DNA of 64,000 nt, taken from Viola odorata (lineage: Eukaryota > Streptophyta > Magnoliopsida > Malpighiales > Violaceae). The position numbers and the translations under genes are program-made. The stretch lies in the NCBI GenBank assembly GCA_963691705.1, contig OY829539.1:8434501-8498500 (forward strand), given 5' to 3'. Below are positions 35,839 to 49,956 of the stretch, piece after piece. The notes beneath the pieces were generated by a model. That model did no database searches and was not told the origin of the DNA. It was given only the letters and a program-made list of their open reading frames with translations. How positions within the stretch are numbered: position 1 is the stretch's first letter; each line of letters starts with the position of its first letter.

Positions 35839-38800
35839 GATCAAGGCCAAGAAGCAGAAATGTGCTAAAAGACATACTTTGTGGGAAATTTCAGAAGAGT
35901 TTAAGCTTCAAGACTAGCGTCGAGACCATAGACACCAATTTCTCCATGTACTAATGTACTCGGATTGATATGCAAACTCTATTTTTGTGCTGTGTTATCT
36001 GCATTTTGAGTGACTAAACATATAGGCTTGTTTGCGAGCGAGTGAGTAAACACATATCTGGTGAGGGCTGCTCGTGACTAGGCCTGATATGGAAAAGTTC
36101 TACCTTTGGGGTCGGTATCCCAATGCTTTAATGCAGGTGTGCATCTAGGCAGGAAGCGCCTTATCGAGACCTGGACAATTGACGGGTTTGATCATTCCAG
36201 TGCTTTGGTTGTTTGTGTTCATGTTTTGGTACTGTTTTTAATTTTGTGAATGCTCAAGGGAGACCATTGGGCAGTGTGGGGATATTTGATTACATGTATT
36301 TTATGCATGTTTTGACTTCCATTCTTACCTCGATTTAGTCCTTGATACTACTAATTCGCTCGTGTTTCCATCTTTATCGCAGATCAAGGCCAAGAAGCAG
36401 AAATGTCCTAAAAGACATACTTTCTGGGAAATTTCAGAAGAGTTTAAGCTTCAAGACTAGCGTCGAGACCATAGACACCAATTTCTCCATGTACTAATGT
36501 ACTCGGATTGATATGCAAACTCTATTTTTGTGCTGTGTTATCTGCATTTTGAGTGACTAAACATATAGGCTTGTTAGCGAGCGAGTGAGTAAACACATAT
36601 CTGGTGAGGGCTGCTCGTGACTAGGCCTGATATGGAAAAGTTCTACCTTTGGGGTCGGTATCCCAATGCTTTAATGCAGGTGTGCATCTAGGCAGGAAGC
36701 GCCTTATCGAGACCTTGATAATTAACGGGTTTGATCATTCCAGTGCTTTGGTTGTTTGTGTTCATGTTTTGGGACTGTTTTTAATTTTGTGAATGCTCAA
36801 GGGCGACCATTGGGCAGTGTGGGGATATTTGATTACATGTATTTTATGCATGTTTTTCCTTCCATTCTTACCTCGATTTAGGCCTTGATACTACTAATTC
36901 GCTCGTGTTTCCATCTTTATCGCAGATCAAGGCCAAGAAGCAGAAATGTGCGAAAAGACATACTTTCTGGGAAATTTCAGAAGAGTTTAAGTTTCAAGAC
37001 TAGCGTCGAGACCATAGACACCAATTTCTCCATGTACTAATGTACTCGGATTGATATGCAAACTCTATTTTTGTGCTGTGTTATCTGCATTTTGAGTGAC
37101 TAAACATATAGCCTTGTTTGCGAGCGAGTGAGTAAACACATATCTGGTGAGGGCTGCTCGTGACTAGCCCTGATGTGGAAAAGTTCTACCTTTGGGGTCG
37201 GTATCCCAATGCTTTAATGCAGGTGTGCATCTAGGCAGGAAGCGCCTTATCGAGACCTGGACAATTGACGGGTTTGATCATTCCAGTGCTTTGGTTGTTT
37301 GTGTTCATGTTTTGGTACTGTTTTTAATTTTGTGAATGCTCAAGGGCGACCATTGGGCAGTGTGGGGATATTTGATTACATGTATTTTATGCATGTTTTT
37401 CCTTCCATTCTTACCTTGATTTAGGCCTTGATACTACTAATTCGCTCGTGTTTCCATCTTTATCGCAGATCAAGGCCAAGAAGCAGAAATGTGCGAAAAG
37501 ACATACTTTCTGGGAAATTTCAGAAGAGTTTAAGTTTCAAGACTAGCGTCGAGACCATAGACACCAATTTCTCCATGTACTAATGTACTCGGATTGATAT
37601 GCAAACTCTATTTTTGTGCTGTGTTATCTGCATTTTGAGTGACTAAACATATAGCCTTGTTTGCGAGCGAGTGAGTAAACACATATCTGGTGAGGGCTGC
37701 TCGTGACTAGGCCTGATGTGGAAAAGTTCTACCTTTGGGGTCGGTATCCCAATGCTTTAATGCAGGTGTGCATCTAGGCAGGAAGCGCCTTATCGAGACC
37801 TTGATAATTAACGGGTTTGATCATTCCAGTGCTTTGGTTGTTTGTGTTCATGTTTTGGGACAGTTTTTAATTTTGTGAATGCTCAAGGGCGAGCATTGGG
37901 CAGTGTGGGGATATTTGATTACATGTATTTTATGCATGTTTTTCCTTCCATTCTTACCTCGATTTAGGCCTTGATACTACTAATTCACTCCTGTTTCCAT
38001 CTTTATCGCAGATCAAGGCCAAGAAGGAGAAATGTGCGAAAAGACATACTTTCTGGGCAATTTCAGAAGAGTTTAAGCTTCAAGACTAGCGTCGAGACCA
38101 TAGACACCAATTTCTCCATGTACTAATGTACTCGGATTGATATGCAAACTCTATTTTTGTGCTGTGTTATCTGCATTTTGAGTGACTAAACATATAGGCT
38201 TGTTAGCGAGCGAGTGAGTAAACACATATCTGGTGAGGGCTGCTCGTGACTAGGCCTGATATGGAAAAGTTCTACCTTTGGGGTCGGTATCCCAATGCTT
38301 TAATGCAGGTGTGCATCTAGGCAGGAAGCGCCTTATCGAGACCTGGACAATTGACGGGTTTGATCATTCCAGTGCTTTGGTTGTTTGTGTTCATGTTTTG
38401 GTACTGTTTTTAATTTTGTGAATGCTCAAGGGAGACCATTGGGCAGTGTGGGGATATTTGATTACATGTATTTTATGCATGTTTTTCCTTCCATTCTTAC
38501 CTCGATTTAGGCCTTGATACTACTAATTCGCTCGTGTTTCCATCTTTATCGCAGATCAAGGCCAAGAAGCAGAAATGTGCTAAAAGACATACTTTCTGGG
38601 CAATTTCAGAAGAGTTTAAGCTTCAAGACTAGCGTCGAGACCATAGACACCAATTTCTCCATGTACTAATGTACTCGGATTGATATGCAAACTCTATTTT
38701 TGTGCTGTGTTATCTGCATTTTGAGTGACTAAACATATAGCCTTGTTTGCGAGCGAGTGAGTAAACACATATCTGGTGAGGGCTGCTCGTGACTAGGCCT

Positions 38801-40182
38801 GATGTGGAAAAGTTCTACCTTTGGGGTCGGTATCCCAATGCTTTAATGCAGGTGTGCATCTAGGCAGGAAGCGCCTTATCGAGACCTTGATAATTAACGG
38901 GTTTGATCATTCCAGTGCTTTGGTTGTTTGTGTTCATGTTTTGGGACAGTTTTTAATTTTGTGAATGCTCAAGGGCGAGCATTGGGCAGTGTGGGGATAT
39001 TTGATTACATGTATTTTATGCATGTTTTTCCTTCCATTCTTACCTCGATTTAGGCCTTGATACTACTAATTCGCTCCTGTTTCCATCTTTATCGCAGATC
39101 AAGGCCAAGAAGGAGAAATGTGCGAAAAGACATACTTTCTGGGCAATTTCAGAAGAGTTTAAGCTTCAAGACTAGCGTCGAGACCATAGACACCAATTTC
39201 TCCATGTACTAATGTACTCGGATTGATATGCAAACTCTATTTTTGTGCTGTGTTATCTGCATTTTGAGTGACTAAACATATAGGCTTGTTAGCGAGCGAG
39301 TGAGTAAACACATATCTGGTGAGGGCTGCTCGTGACTAGGCCTGATATGGAAAAGTTCTACCTTTGGGGTCGGTATCCCAATGCTTTAATGCAGGTGTGC
39401 ATCTAGGCAGGAAGCGCCTTATCGAGACCTTGATAATTAACGGGTTTGATCATTCCAGTGCTTTGGTTGTTTGTGTTCATGTTTTGGGACTGTTTTTAAT
39501 TTTGTGAATGCTCAAGGGCGACCATTGGGCAGTGTGGGGATATTTGATTACATGTATTTTATGCATGTTTTTCCTTCCATTCTTACCTCGATTTAGGCCT
39601 TGATACTACTAATTCGCTCGTGTTTCCATCTTTATCGCAGATCAAGGCCAAGAAGCAGAAATGTGCGAAAAGACATACTTTCTGGGAAATTTCAGAAGAG
39701 TTTAAGTTTCAAGACTAGCGTCGAGACCATAGACACCAATTTCTCCATGTACTAATGTACTCGGATTGATATGCAAACTCTATTTTTGTGCTGTGTTATC
39801 TGCATTTTGAGTGACTAAACATATAGCCTTGTTTGCGAGCGAGTGAGTAAACACATATCTGGTGAGGGCTGCTCGTGACTAGCCCTGATGTGGAAAAGTT
39901 CTACCTTTGGGGTCGGTATCCCAATGCTTTAATGCAGGTGTGCATCTAGGCAGGAAGCGCCTTATCGAGACCTGGACAATTGACGGGTTTGATCATTCCA
40001 GTGCTTTGGTTGTTTGTGTTCATGTTTTGGTACTGTTTTTAATTTTGTGAATGCTCAAGGGCGACCATTGGGCAGTGTGGGGATATTTGATTACATGTAT
40101 TTTATGCATGTTTTTCCTTCCATTCTTACCTTGATTTAGGCCTTGATACTACTAATTCGCTCGTGTTTCCATCTTTATCGCA
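35839..40182 (+). repeat. Eight-copy unit D2-H-I-F'-J-F-J-I (4344 bp)
   Basis: Copies 67-74. Copy 67 is D2 with 188G, 476G/477A, TTTAGTCC and a private CTTTGTGGG. Copies 69 and 74 are class I (68T, 244C). Copy 70 has 68T but a class F second half (335T, 395A, 426G) ending in CACTCCTG. J appears here (17G, 48C, 188G, 195A). Copy 71 has a J front with a D2 back (335G, 423A), while copy 73 is J with the 335T haplotype throughout. Half-unit shuffling of haplotypes is common in this block. Confidence 0.75.
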
Positions 40183-43100
40183 GATCAAGGCCAAGAAGCA
40201 GAAATGTGCGAAAAGACATACTTTCTGGGAAATTTCAGAAGAGTTTAAGCTTCAAGACTAGCGTCGAGACCATAGACACCAATTTCTCCATGTACTAATG
40301 TACTCGGATTGATATGCAAACTCTATTTTTGTGCTGTGTTATCTGCATTTTGAGTGACTAAACATATAGGCTTGTTTGCGAGCGAGTGAGTAAACACATA
40401 TCTGGTGAGGGCTGCTCGTGACTAGGCCTGATATGGAAAAGTTCTACCTTTGGGGTCGATATCCCAATGCTTTAATGCAGGTGTGCATCTAGGCAGGAAG
40501 CGCCTTATCGAGACCTGGACAATTGACGGGTTTGATCATTCCAGTGCTTTGGTTGTTTGTGTTCATGTTTTGGTACTGTTTTTAATTTTGTGAATGCTCA
40601 AGGGAGACCATTGGGCAGTGTGGGGATATTTGATTACATGTATTTTATGCATGTTTTGACTTCCATTCTTACCTCGATTTAGTCCTTGATACTACTAATT
40701 CGCTCGTGTTTCCATCTTTATCGCAGATCAAGGCCAAGAAGCAGAAATGTCCTAAAAGACATACTTTCTGGGAAATTTCAGAAGAGTTTAAGCTTCAAGA
40801 CTAGCGTCGAGACCATAGACACCAATTTCTCCATGTACTAATGTACTCGGATTGATATGCAAACTCTATTTTTGTGCTGTGTTATCTGCATTTTGAGTGA
40901 CTAAACATATAGGCTTGTTAGCGAGCGAGTGAGTAAACACATATCTGGTGAGGGCTGCTCGTGACTAGGCCTGATATGGAAAAGTTCTACCTTTGGGGTC
41001 GGTATCCCAATGCTTTAATGCAGGTGTGCATCTAGGCAGGAAGCGCCTTATCGAGACCTTGATAATTAACGGGTTTGATCATTCCAGTGCTTTGGTTGTT
41101 TGTGTTCATGTTTTGGGACTGTTTTTAATTTTGTGAATGCTCAAGGGCGACCATTGGGCAGTGTGGGGATATTTGATTACATGTATTTTATGCATGTTTT
41201 TCCTTCCATTCTTACCTCGATTTAGGCCTTGATACTACTAATTCGCTCGTGTTTCCATCTTTATCGCAGATCAAGGCCAAGAAGCAGAAATGTGCGAAAA
41301 GACATACTTTCTGGGAAATTTCAGAAGAGTTTAAGTTTCAAGACTAGCGTCGAGACCATAGACACCAATTTCTCCATGTACTAATGTACTCGGATTGATA
41401 TGCAAACTCTATTTTTGTGCTGTGTTATCTGCATTTTGAGTGACTAAACATATAGCCTTGTTTGCGAGCGAGTGAGTAAACACATATCTGGTGAGGGCTG
41501 CTCGTGACTAGCCCTGATGTGGAAAAGTTCTACCTTTGGGGTCGGTATCCCAATGCTTTAATGCAGGTGTGCATCTAGGCAGGAAGCGCCTTATCGAGAC
41601 CTGGACAATTGACGGGTTTGATCATTCCAGTGCTTTGGTTGTTTGTGTTCATGTTTTGGTACTGTTTTTAATTTTGTGAATGCTCAAGGGCGACCATTGG
41701 GCAGTGTGGGGATATTTGATTACATGTATTTTATGCATGTTTTTCCTTCCATTCTTACCTTGATTTAGGCCTTGATACTACTAATTCGCTCGTGTTTCCA
41801 TCTTTATCGCAGATCAAGGCCAAGAAGCAGAAATGTGCGAAAAGACATACTTTCTGGGAAATTTCAGAAGAGTTTAAGTTTCAAGACTAGCGTCGAGACC
41901 ATAGACACCAATTTCTCCATGTACTAATGTACTCGGATTGATATGCAAACTCTATTTTTGTGCAGTGTTATCTGCATTTTGAGTGACTAAACATATAGCC
42001 TTGTTTGCGAGCGAGTGAGTAAACACATATCTGGTGAGGGCTGCTCGTGACTAGGCCTGATGTGGAAAAGTTCTACCTTTGGGGTCGGTATCCCAATGCT
42101 TTAATGCAGGTGTGCATCTAGGCAGGAAGCGCCTTATCGAGACCTTGATAATTAACGGGTTTGATCATTCCAGTGCTTTGGTTGTTTGTGTTCATGTTTT
42201 GGGACAGTTTTTAATTTTGTGAATGCTCAAGGGCGAGCATTGGGCAGTGTGGGGATATTTGATTACATGTATTTTATGCATGTTTTTCCTTCCATTCTTA
42301 CCTCGATTTAGGCCTTGATACTACTAATTCGCTCCTGTTTCCATCTTTATCGCAGATCAAGGCCAAGAAGGAGAAATGTGCGAAAAGACATACTTTCTGG
42401 GCAATTTCAGAAGAGTTTAAGCTTCAAGACTAGCGTCGAGACCATAGACACCAATTTCTCCATGTACTAATGTACTCGGATTGATATGCAAACTCTATTT
42501 TTGTGCTGTGTTATCTGCATTTTGAGTGACTAAACATATAGGCTTGTTAGCGAGCGAGTGAGTAAACACATATCTGGTGAGGGCTGCTCGTGACTAGGCC
42601 TGATATGGAAAAGTTCTACCTTTGGGGTCGGTATCCCAATGCTTTAATGCAGGTGTGCATCTAGGCAGGAAGCGCCTTATCGAGACCTTGATAATTAACG
42701 GGTTTGATCATTCCAGTGCTTTGGTTGTTTGTGTTCATGTTTTGGGACTGTTTTTAATTTTGTGAATGCTCAAGGGCGACCATTGGGCAGTGTGGGGATA
42801 TTTGATTACATGTATTTTATGCATGTTTTTCCTTCCATTCTTACCTCGATTTAGGCCTTGATACTACTAATTCGCTCGTGTTTCCATCTTTATCGCAGAT
42901 CAAGGCCAAGAAGCAGAAATGTGCGAAAAGACATACTTTCTGGGAAATTTCAGAAGAGTTTAAGTTTCAAGACTAGCGTCGAGACCATAGACACCAATTT
43001 CTCCATGTACTAATGTACTCGGATTGATATGCAAACTCTATTTTTGTGCTGTGTTATCTGCATTTTGAGTGACTAAACATATAGCCTTGTTTGCGAGCGA

Positions 43101-45069
43101 GTGAGTAAACACATATCTGGTGAGGGCTGCTCGTGACTAGGCCTGATATGGAAAAGTTCTACCTTTGGGGTCGGTATCCCAATGCTTTAATGCAGGTGTG
43201 CATCTAGGCAGGAAGCGCCTTATCGAGACCTGGACAATTGACGGGTTTGATCATTCCAGTGCTTTGGTTGTTTGTGTTCATGTTTTGGTACTGTTTTTAA
43301 TTTTGTGAATGCTCAAGGGAGACCATTGGGCAGTGTGGGGATATTTGATTACATGTATTTTATGCATGTTTTTCCTTCCATTCTTACCTCGATTTAGGCC
43401 TTGATACTACTAATTCGCTCGTGTTTCCATCTTTATCGCAGATCAAGGCCAAGAAGCAGAAATGTGCTAAAAGACATACTTTCTGGGCAATTTCAGAAGA
43501 GTTTAAGCTTCAAGACTAGCGTCGAGACCATAGACACCAATTTCTCCATGTACTAATGTACTCGGATTGATATGCAAACTCTATTTTTGTGCTGTGTTAT
43601 CTGCATTTTGAGTGACTAAACATATAGCCTTGTTTGCGAGCGAGTGAGTAAACACATATCTGGTGAGGGCTGCTCGTGACTAGGCCTGATGTGGAAAAGT
43701 TCTACCTTTGGGGTCGGTATCCCAATGCTTTAATGCAGGTGTGCATCTAGGCAGGAAGCGCCTTATCGAGACCTTGATAATTAACGGGTTTGATCATTCC
43801 AGTGCTTTGGTTGTTTGTGTTCATGTTTTGGGACAGTTTTTAATTTTGTGAATGCTCAAGGGCGAGCATTGGGCAGTGTGGGGATATTTGATTACATGTA
43901 TTTTATGCATGTTTTTCCTTCCATTCTTACCTCGATTTAGGCCTTGATACTACTAATTCGCTCCTGTTTCCATCTTTATCGCAGATCAAGGCCAAGAAGG
44001 AGAAATGTGCGAAAAGACATACTTTCTGGGCAATTTCAGAAGAGTTTAAGCTTCAAGACTAGCGTCGAGACCATAGACACCAATTTCTCCATGTACTAAT
44101 GTACTCGGATTGATATGCAAACTCTATTTTTGTGCTGTGTTATCTGCATTTTGAGTGACTAAACATATAGGCTTGTTAGCGAGCGAGTGAGTAAACACAT
44201 ATCTGGTGAGGGCTGCTCGTGACTAGGCCTGATATGGAAAAGTTCTACCTTTGGGGTCGGTATCCCAATGCTTTAATGCAGGTGTGCATCTAGGCAGGAA
44301 GCGCCTTATCGAGACCTTGATAATTAACGGGTTTGATCATTCCAGTGCTTTGGTTGTTTGTGTTCATGTTTTGGGACTGTTTTTAATTTTGTGAATGCTC
44401 AAGGGCGACCATTGGGCAGTGTGGGGATATTTGATTACATGTATTTTATGCATGTTTTTCCTTCCATTCTTACCTCGATTTAGGCCTTGATACTACTAAT
44501 TCGCTCGTGTTTCCATCTTTATCGCAGATCAAGGCCAAGAAGCAGAAATGTGCGAAAAGACATACTTTCTGGGAAATTTCAGAAGAGTTTAAGTTTCAAG
44601 ACTAGCGTCGAGACCATAGACACCAATTTCTCCATGTACTAATGTACTCGGATTGATATGCAAACTCTATTTTTGTGCTGTGTTATCTGCATTTTGAGTG
44701 ACTAAACATATAGCCTTGTTTGCGAGCGAGTGAGTAAACACATATCTGGTGAGGGCTGCTCGTGACTAGCCCTGATGTGGAAAAGTTCTACCTTTGGGGT
44801 CGGTATCCCAATGCTTTAATGCAGGTGTGCATCTAGGCAGGAAGCGCCTTATCGAGACCTGGACAATTGACGGGTTTGATCATTCCAGTGCTTTGGTTGT
44901 TTGTGTTCATGTTTTGGTACTGTTTTTAATTTTGTGAATGCTCAAGGGCGACCATTGGGCAGTGTGGGGATATTTGATAACATGTATTTTATGCATGTTT
45001 TTCCTTCCATTCTTACCTTGATTTAGGCCTTGATACTACTAATTCGCTCGTGTTTCCATCTTTATCGCA
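40183..45069 (+). repeat. Nine-copy unit D2'-H-I-F'-J-(I/D2)-F-J-I (4887 bp)
   Basis: Copies 75-83 parallel copies 67-74 but with one extra monomer. Copy 75 shares 188G, 476G/477A and TTTAGTCC with copy 67. H, I and F' follow. Copy 79 is J. Copy 80 (42898) has an I-like front (68T) and a D2 back (335G, 423A). The left-hand counterpart of copies 79+80 is the single hybrid copy 71 (J front, D2 back), so one block gained or the other lost a monomer by exchange inside a unit. Private changes: GTCGATATCC (copy 75), TGCAGTGTT (copy 78), TTTGATAACA (copy 83). Confidence 0.75.
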
Positions 45070-46155
45070 GATCAAGGCCAAGAAGCAGAAATGTGCGAAA
45101 AGACATACTTTCTGGGAAATTTCAGAAGAGTTTAAGCTTCAAGACTAGCGTCGAGACCATAGACACCAATTTCTCCATGTACTAATGTACTCGGATTGAT
45201 ATGCAAACTCTATTTTTGTGCTGTGTTATCTGCATTTTGAGTGACTAAACATATAGCCTTGTTTGCGAGCGAGTGAGTAAACACATATCTGGTGAGGGCT
45301 GCTCGTGACTAGGCCTGATATGGAAAAGTTCTACCTTTGGGGTCGGTATGCCAATGCTTTAATGCAGGTGTGCATCTAGGCAGGAAGCGCCTTATCGAGA
45401 CCTGGACAATTGACGGGTTTGATCATTCCAGTGCTTTGGTTGTTTGTGTTCATGTTTTGGTACTGTTTTTAATTTTGTGAATGCTCAAGGGAGACCATTG
45501 GGCAGTGTGGGGATATTTGATTACATGTATTTTATGCATGTTTTTCCTTCCATTCTTACCTCGATTTAGGCCTTGATACTACTAATTCGCTCGTGTTTCC
45601 ATCTTTATCGCAGATCAAGGCCAAGAAGCAGAAATGTGCTAAAAGACATACTTTCTGGGCAATTTCAGAAGAGTTTAAGCTTCAAGACTAGCGTCGAGAC
45701 CATAGACACCAATTTCTCCATGTACTAATGTACTCGGATTGATATGCAAACTCTATTTTTGTGCTGTGTTATCTGCATTTTGAGTGACTAAACATATAGC
45801 CTTGTTTGCGAGCGAGTGAGTAAACACATATCTGGTGAGGGCTGCTCGTGACTAGGCCTGATGTGGAAAAGGTCTACCTTTGGGGTCGGTATCCCAATGC
45901 TTTAATGCAGGTGTGCATCTAGGCAGGAAGCGCCTTATCGAGACCTTGATAATTAACGGGTTTGATCATTCCAGTGCTTTGGTTGTTTGTGTTCATGTTT
46001 TGGGACAGTTTTTAATTTTGTGAATGCTCAAGGGCGAGCATTGGGCAGTGTGGGGATATTTGATTACATGTATTTTATGCATGTTTTTCCTTCCATTCTT
46101 ACCTCGATTTAGGCCTTGATACTACTAATTCGCTCCTGTTTCCATCTTTATCGCA
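45070..46155 (+). repeat. D2'-F pair bridging to the K/N region
   Basis: Copy 84 has 28G, 188C, 251A, 335G and 423A with a private GGTATGCC. Copy 85 is F with 48C, 395A, 426G, 524C and a private AAAAGGTCTA. After copy 83 the 68T, 195A and 188G states are no longer seen; to the right 188C is universal in the copies examined. Confidence 0.7.
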
Positions 46156-49100
46156 GATCAAGGCCAAGAAGGAGAAATGTGCGAAAAGACATACTTTCTG
46201 GGCAATTTCAGAAGAGTTTAAGCTTCAAGACTAGCGTCGAGACCATAGACACCAATTTCTCCATGTACTAATGTACTCGGATTGATATGCAAACTCTATT
46301 TTTGTGCTGTGTTATCTGCATTTTGAGTGACTAAACATATAGCCTTGTTTGCGAGCGAGTGAGTAAACACATATCTGGTGAGGGCTGCTCGTGACTAGGC
46401 CTGATATGGAAAAGTTCTACCTTTGGGGTCGGTATCCCAATGCTTTAATGCAGGTGTGCATCTAGGCAGGAAGCGCCTTATCGAGACCTGGACAATTGAC
46501 GGGTTTGATCATTCCAGTGCTTTGGTTGTTTGTGTTTATGTTTTGGTACTGTTTTTAATTTTGTGAATGCTCAAGGGCGACCATTGGGCAGTGTGGGGAT
46601 ATTTGATTACATGTATTTTATGCATGTTTTTCCTTCCATTCTTACCTCGATTTAGGCCTTGATACTACTAATTCGCTCGTGTTTCCATCTTTATCGCAGA
46701 TCAAGGCCAAGAAGCAGAAATGTGCTAAAAGACATACTTTCTGAGCAATTTCAGAAGAGTTTAAGCTTCAAGACTAGCGTCGAGACCATAGACACCAATT
46801 TCTCCATGTACTAATGTACTCGGATTGATATGCAAACTCTATTTTTGTGCTGTGTTATCTGCATTTTGAGTGACTAAACATATAGCCTTGTTTGCGAGCG
46901 AGTGAGTAAACACATATCTGGTGAGGGCTGCTCGTGACTAGGCCTGATATGGAAAAGTTCTACCTTTGGGGTCGGTATCCCAATGCTTTAATGCAGGTGT
47001 GCATCTAGGCAGGAAGCGCCTTATCGAGACCTGGACAATTGACGGGTTTGATCATTCCAGTGCTTTGGTTGTTTGTGTTTATGTTTTGGTACTGTTTTTA
47101 ATTTTGTGAATGCTCAAGGGCGACCATTGGGCAGTGTGGGGATATTTGATTACATGTATTTTATGCATGTTTTTCCTTCCATTCTTACCTCGATTTAGGC
47201 CTTGATACTACTAATTCGCTCGTGTTTCCATCTTTATCGCAGATCAAGGCCAAGAAGCAGAAATGTGCTAAAAGACATACTTTCTGAGCAATTTCAGAAG
47301 AGTTTAAGCTTCAAGACTAGCGTCGAGACCATAGACACCAATTTCTCCATGTACTAATGTACTCGGATTGATATGCAAACTCTATTTTTGTGCTGTGTTA
47401 TCTGCATTTTGAGTGACTAAACATATAGCCTTGTTTGCGAGCGAGTGAGTAAACACATATCTGGTGAGGGCTGCTCGTGACTAGGCCTGATATGGAAAAG
47501 TTCTACCTTTGGGGTCGGTATCCCAATGCTTTAATGCAAGTGTGCATCTAGGCAGGAAGCGCCTTATCGAGACCTGGACAATTGACGGGTTTGATCATTC
47601 CAGTGCTTTGGTTGTTTGTGTTCATGTTTTGGTACTGTTTTTAATTTTGTGAATGCTCAAGGGAGACCATTGGGCAGTGTGGGGATATTTGATTACATGT
47701 ATTTTATGCATGTTTTTCCTTCCATTCTTACCTCGATTTAGGCCTTGATACTACTAATTCGCTCGTGTTTCCATCTTTATCGCAGATCAAGGCCAAGAAG
47801 CAGAAATGTGCTAAAAGACATACTTTCTGGGCAATTTCAGAAGAGTTTAAGCTTCAAGACTAGCGTCGAGACCATAGACACCAATTTCTCCATGTACTAA
47901 TGTACTCGGATTGATATGCAAACTCTATTTTTGTGCTGTGTTATCTGCATTTTGAGTGACTAAACATATAGCCTTGTTTGCGAGCGAGTGAGTAAACACA
48001 TATCTGGTGAGGGCTGCTCGTGACTAGGCCTGATGTGGAAAAGTTCTACCTTTGGGGTCGGTATCCCAATGCTTTAATGCAGGTGTGCATCTAGGCAGGA
48101 AGCGCCTTATCGAGACCTTGATAATTAACGGGTTTGATCATTCCAGTGCTTTGGTTGTTTGTGTTCATGTTTTGGGACAGTTTTTAATTTTGTGAATGCT
48201 CAAGGGCGAGCATTGGGCAGTGTGGGGATATTTGATTACATGTATTTTATGCATGTTTTTCCTTCCATTCTTACTTCGATTTAGGCCTTCATACTACTAA
48301 TTCGCTCCTGTTTCCATCTTTATCGCAGATCAAGGCCAAGAAGGAGAAATGTGCGAAAAGACATACTTTCTGGGCAATTTCAGAAGAGTTTAAGCTTCAA
48401 GACTAGCGTCGAGACCATAGACACCAATTTCTCCATGTACTAATGTACTCGGATTGATATGCAAACTCTATTTTTGTGCTGTGTTATCTGCATTTTGAGT
48501 GACTAAACATATAGCCTTGTTTGCGAGCGAGTGAGTAAACACATATCTGGTGAGGGCTGCTCGTGACTAGGCCTGATATGGAAAAGTTCTACCTTTGGGG
48601 TCGGTATCCCAATGCTTTAATGCAGGTGTGCATCTAGGCAGGAAGCGCCTTATCGAGACCTGGACAATTGACGGGTTTGATCATTCCAGTGCTTTGGTTG
48701 TTTGTGTTTATGTTTTGGTACTGTTTTTAATTTTGTGAATGCTCAAGGGCGACCATTGGGCAGTGTGGGGATATTTGATTACATGTATTTTATGCATGTT
48801 TTTCCTTCCATTCTTACCTCGATTTAGGCCTTGATACTACTAATTCGCTCGTGTTTCCATCTTTATCGCAGATCAAGGCCAAGAAGCAGAAATGTGCTAA
48901 AAGACATACTTTCTGAGCAATTTCAGAAGAGTTTAAGCTTCAAGACTAGCGTCGAGACCATAGACACCAATTTCTCCATGTACTAATGTACTCGGATTGA
49001 TATGCAAACTCTATTTTTGTGCTGTGTTATCTGCATTTTGAGTGACTAAACATATAGCCTTGTTTGCGAGCGAGTGAGTAAACACATATCTGGTGAGGGC

Positions 49101-49956
49101 TGCTCGTGACTAGGCCTGATATGGAAAAGTTCTACCTTTGGGGTCGGTATCCCAATGCTTTAATGCAAGTGTGCATCTAGGCAGGAAGCGCCTTATCGAG
49201 ACCTGGACAATTGACGGGTTTGATCATTCCAGTGCTTTGGTTGTTTGTGTTCATGTTTTGGTACTGTTTTTAATTTTGTGAATGCTCAAGGGAGACCATT
49301 GGGCAGTGTGGGGATATTTGATTACATGTATTTTATGCATGTTTTTCCTTCCATTCTTACCTCGATTTAGGCCTTGATACTACTAATTCGCTCGTGTTTC
49401 CATCTTTATCGCAGATCAAGGCCAAGAAGCAGAAATGTGCTAAAAGACATACTTTCTGGGCAATTTCAGAAGAGTTTAAGCTTCAAGACTAGCGTCGAGA
49501 CCATAGACACCAATTTCTCCATGTACTAATGTACTCGGATTGATATGCAAACTCTATTTTTGTGCTGTGTTATCTGCATTTTGAGTGACTAAACATATAG
49601 CCTTGTTTGCGAGCGAGTGAGTAAACACATATCTGGTGAGGGCTGCTCGTGACTAGGCCTGATGTGGAAAAGTTCTACCTTTGGGGTCGGTATCCCAATG
49701 CTTTAATGCAGGTGTGCATCTAGGCAGGAAGCGCCTTATCGAGACCTTGATAATTAACGGGTTTGATCATTCCAGTGCTTTGGTTGTTTGTGTTCATGTT
49801 TTGGGACAGTTTTTAATTTTGTGAATGCTCAAGGGCGAGCATTGGGCAGTGTGGGGATATTTGATTACATGTATTTTATGCATGTTTTTCCTTCCATTCT
49901 TACCTCGATTTAGGCCTTCATACTACTAATTCGCTCCTGTTTCCATCTTTATCGCA
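46156..49956 (+). repeat. K-M-N-F / K-N-F blocks
   Basis: Copies 86-92. K copies (86, 90) have 17G, 48C and TGTTTATG (382T). Copy 87 has CTGAGCAA (46A, 48C, a TGA in the open segment) together with TGTTTATG. Copies 88 and 91 have 46A, 298A (GCAAGTGTG) and 423A. F copies 89 and 92 share CCTTCATAC. Copies 86-89 and 90-92 are two versions of one block, four and three monomers long. The extra copy 87 combines the N-type front with the K-type back, as expected if one monomer was added by unequal exchange. Confidence 0.75.
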
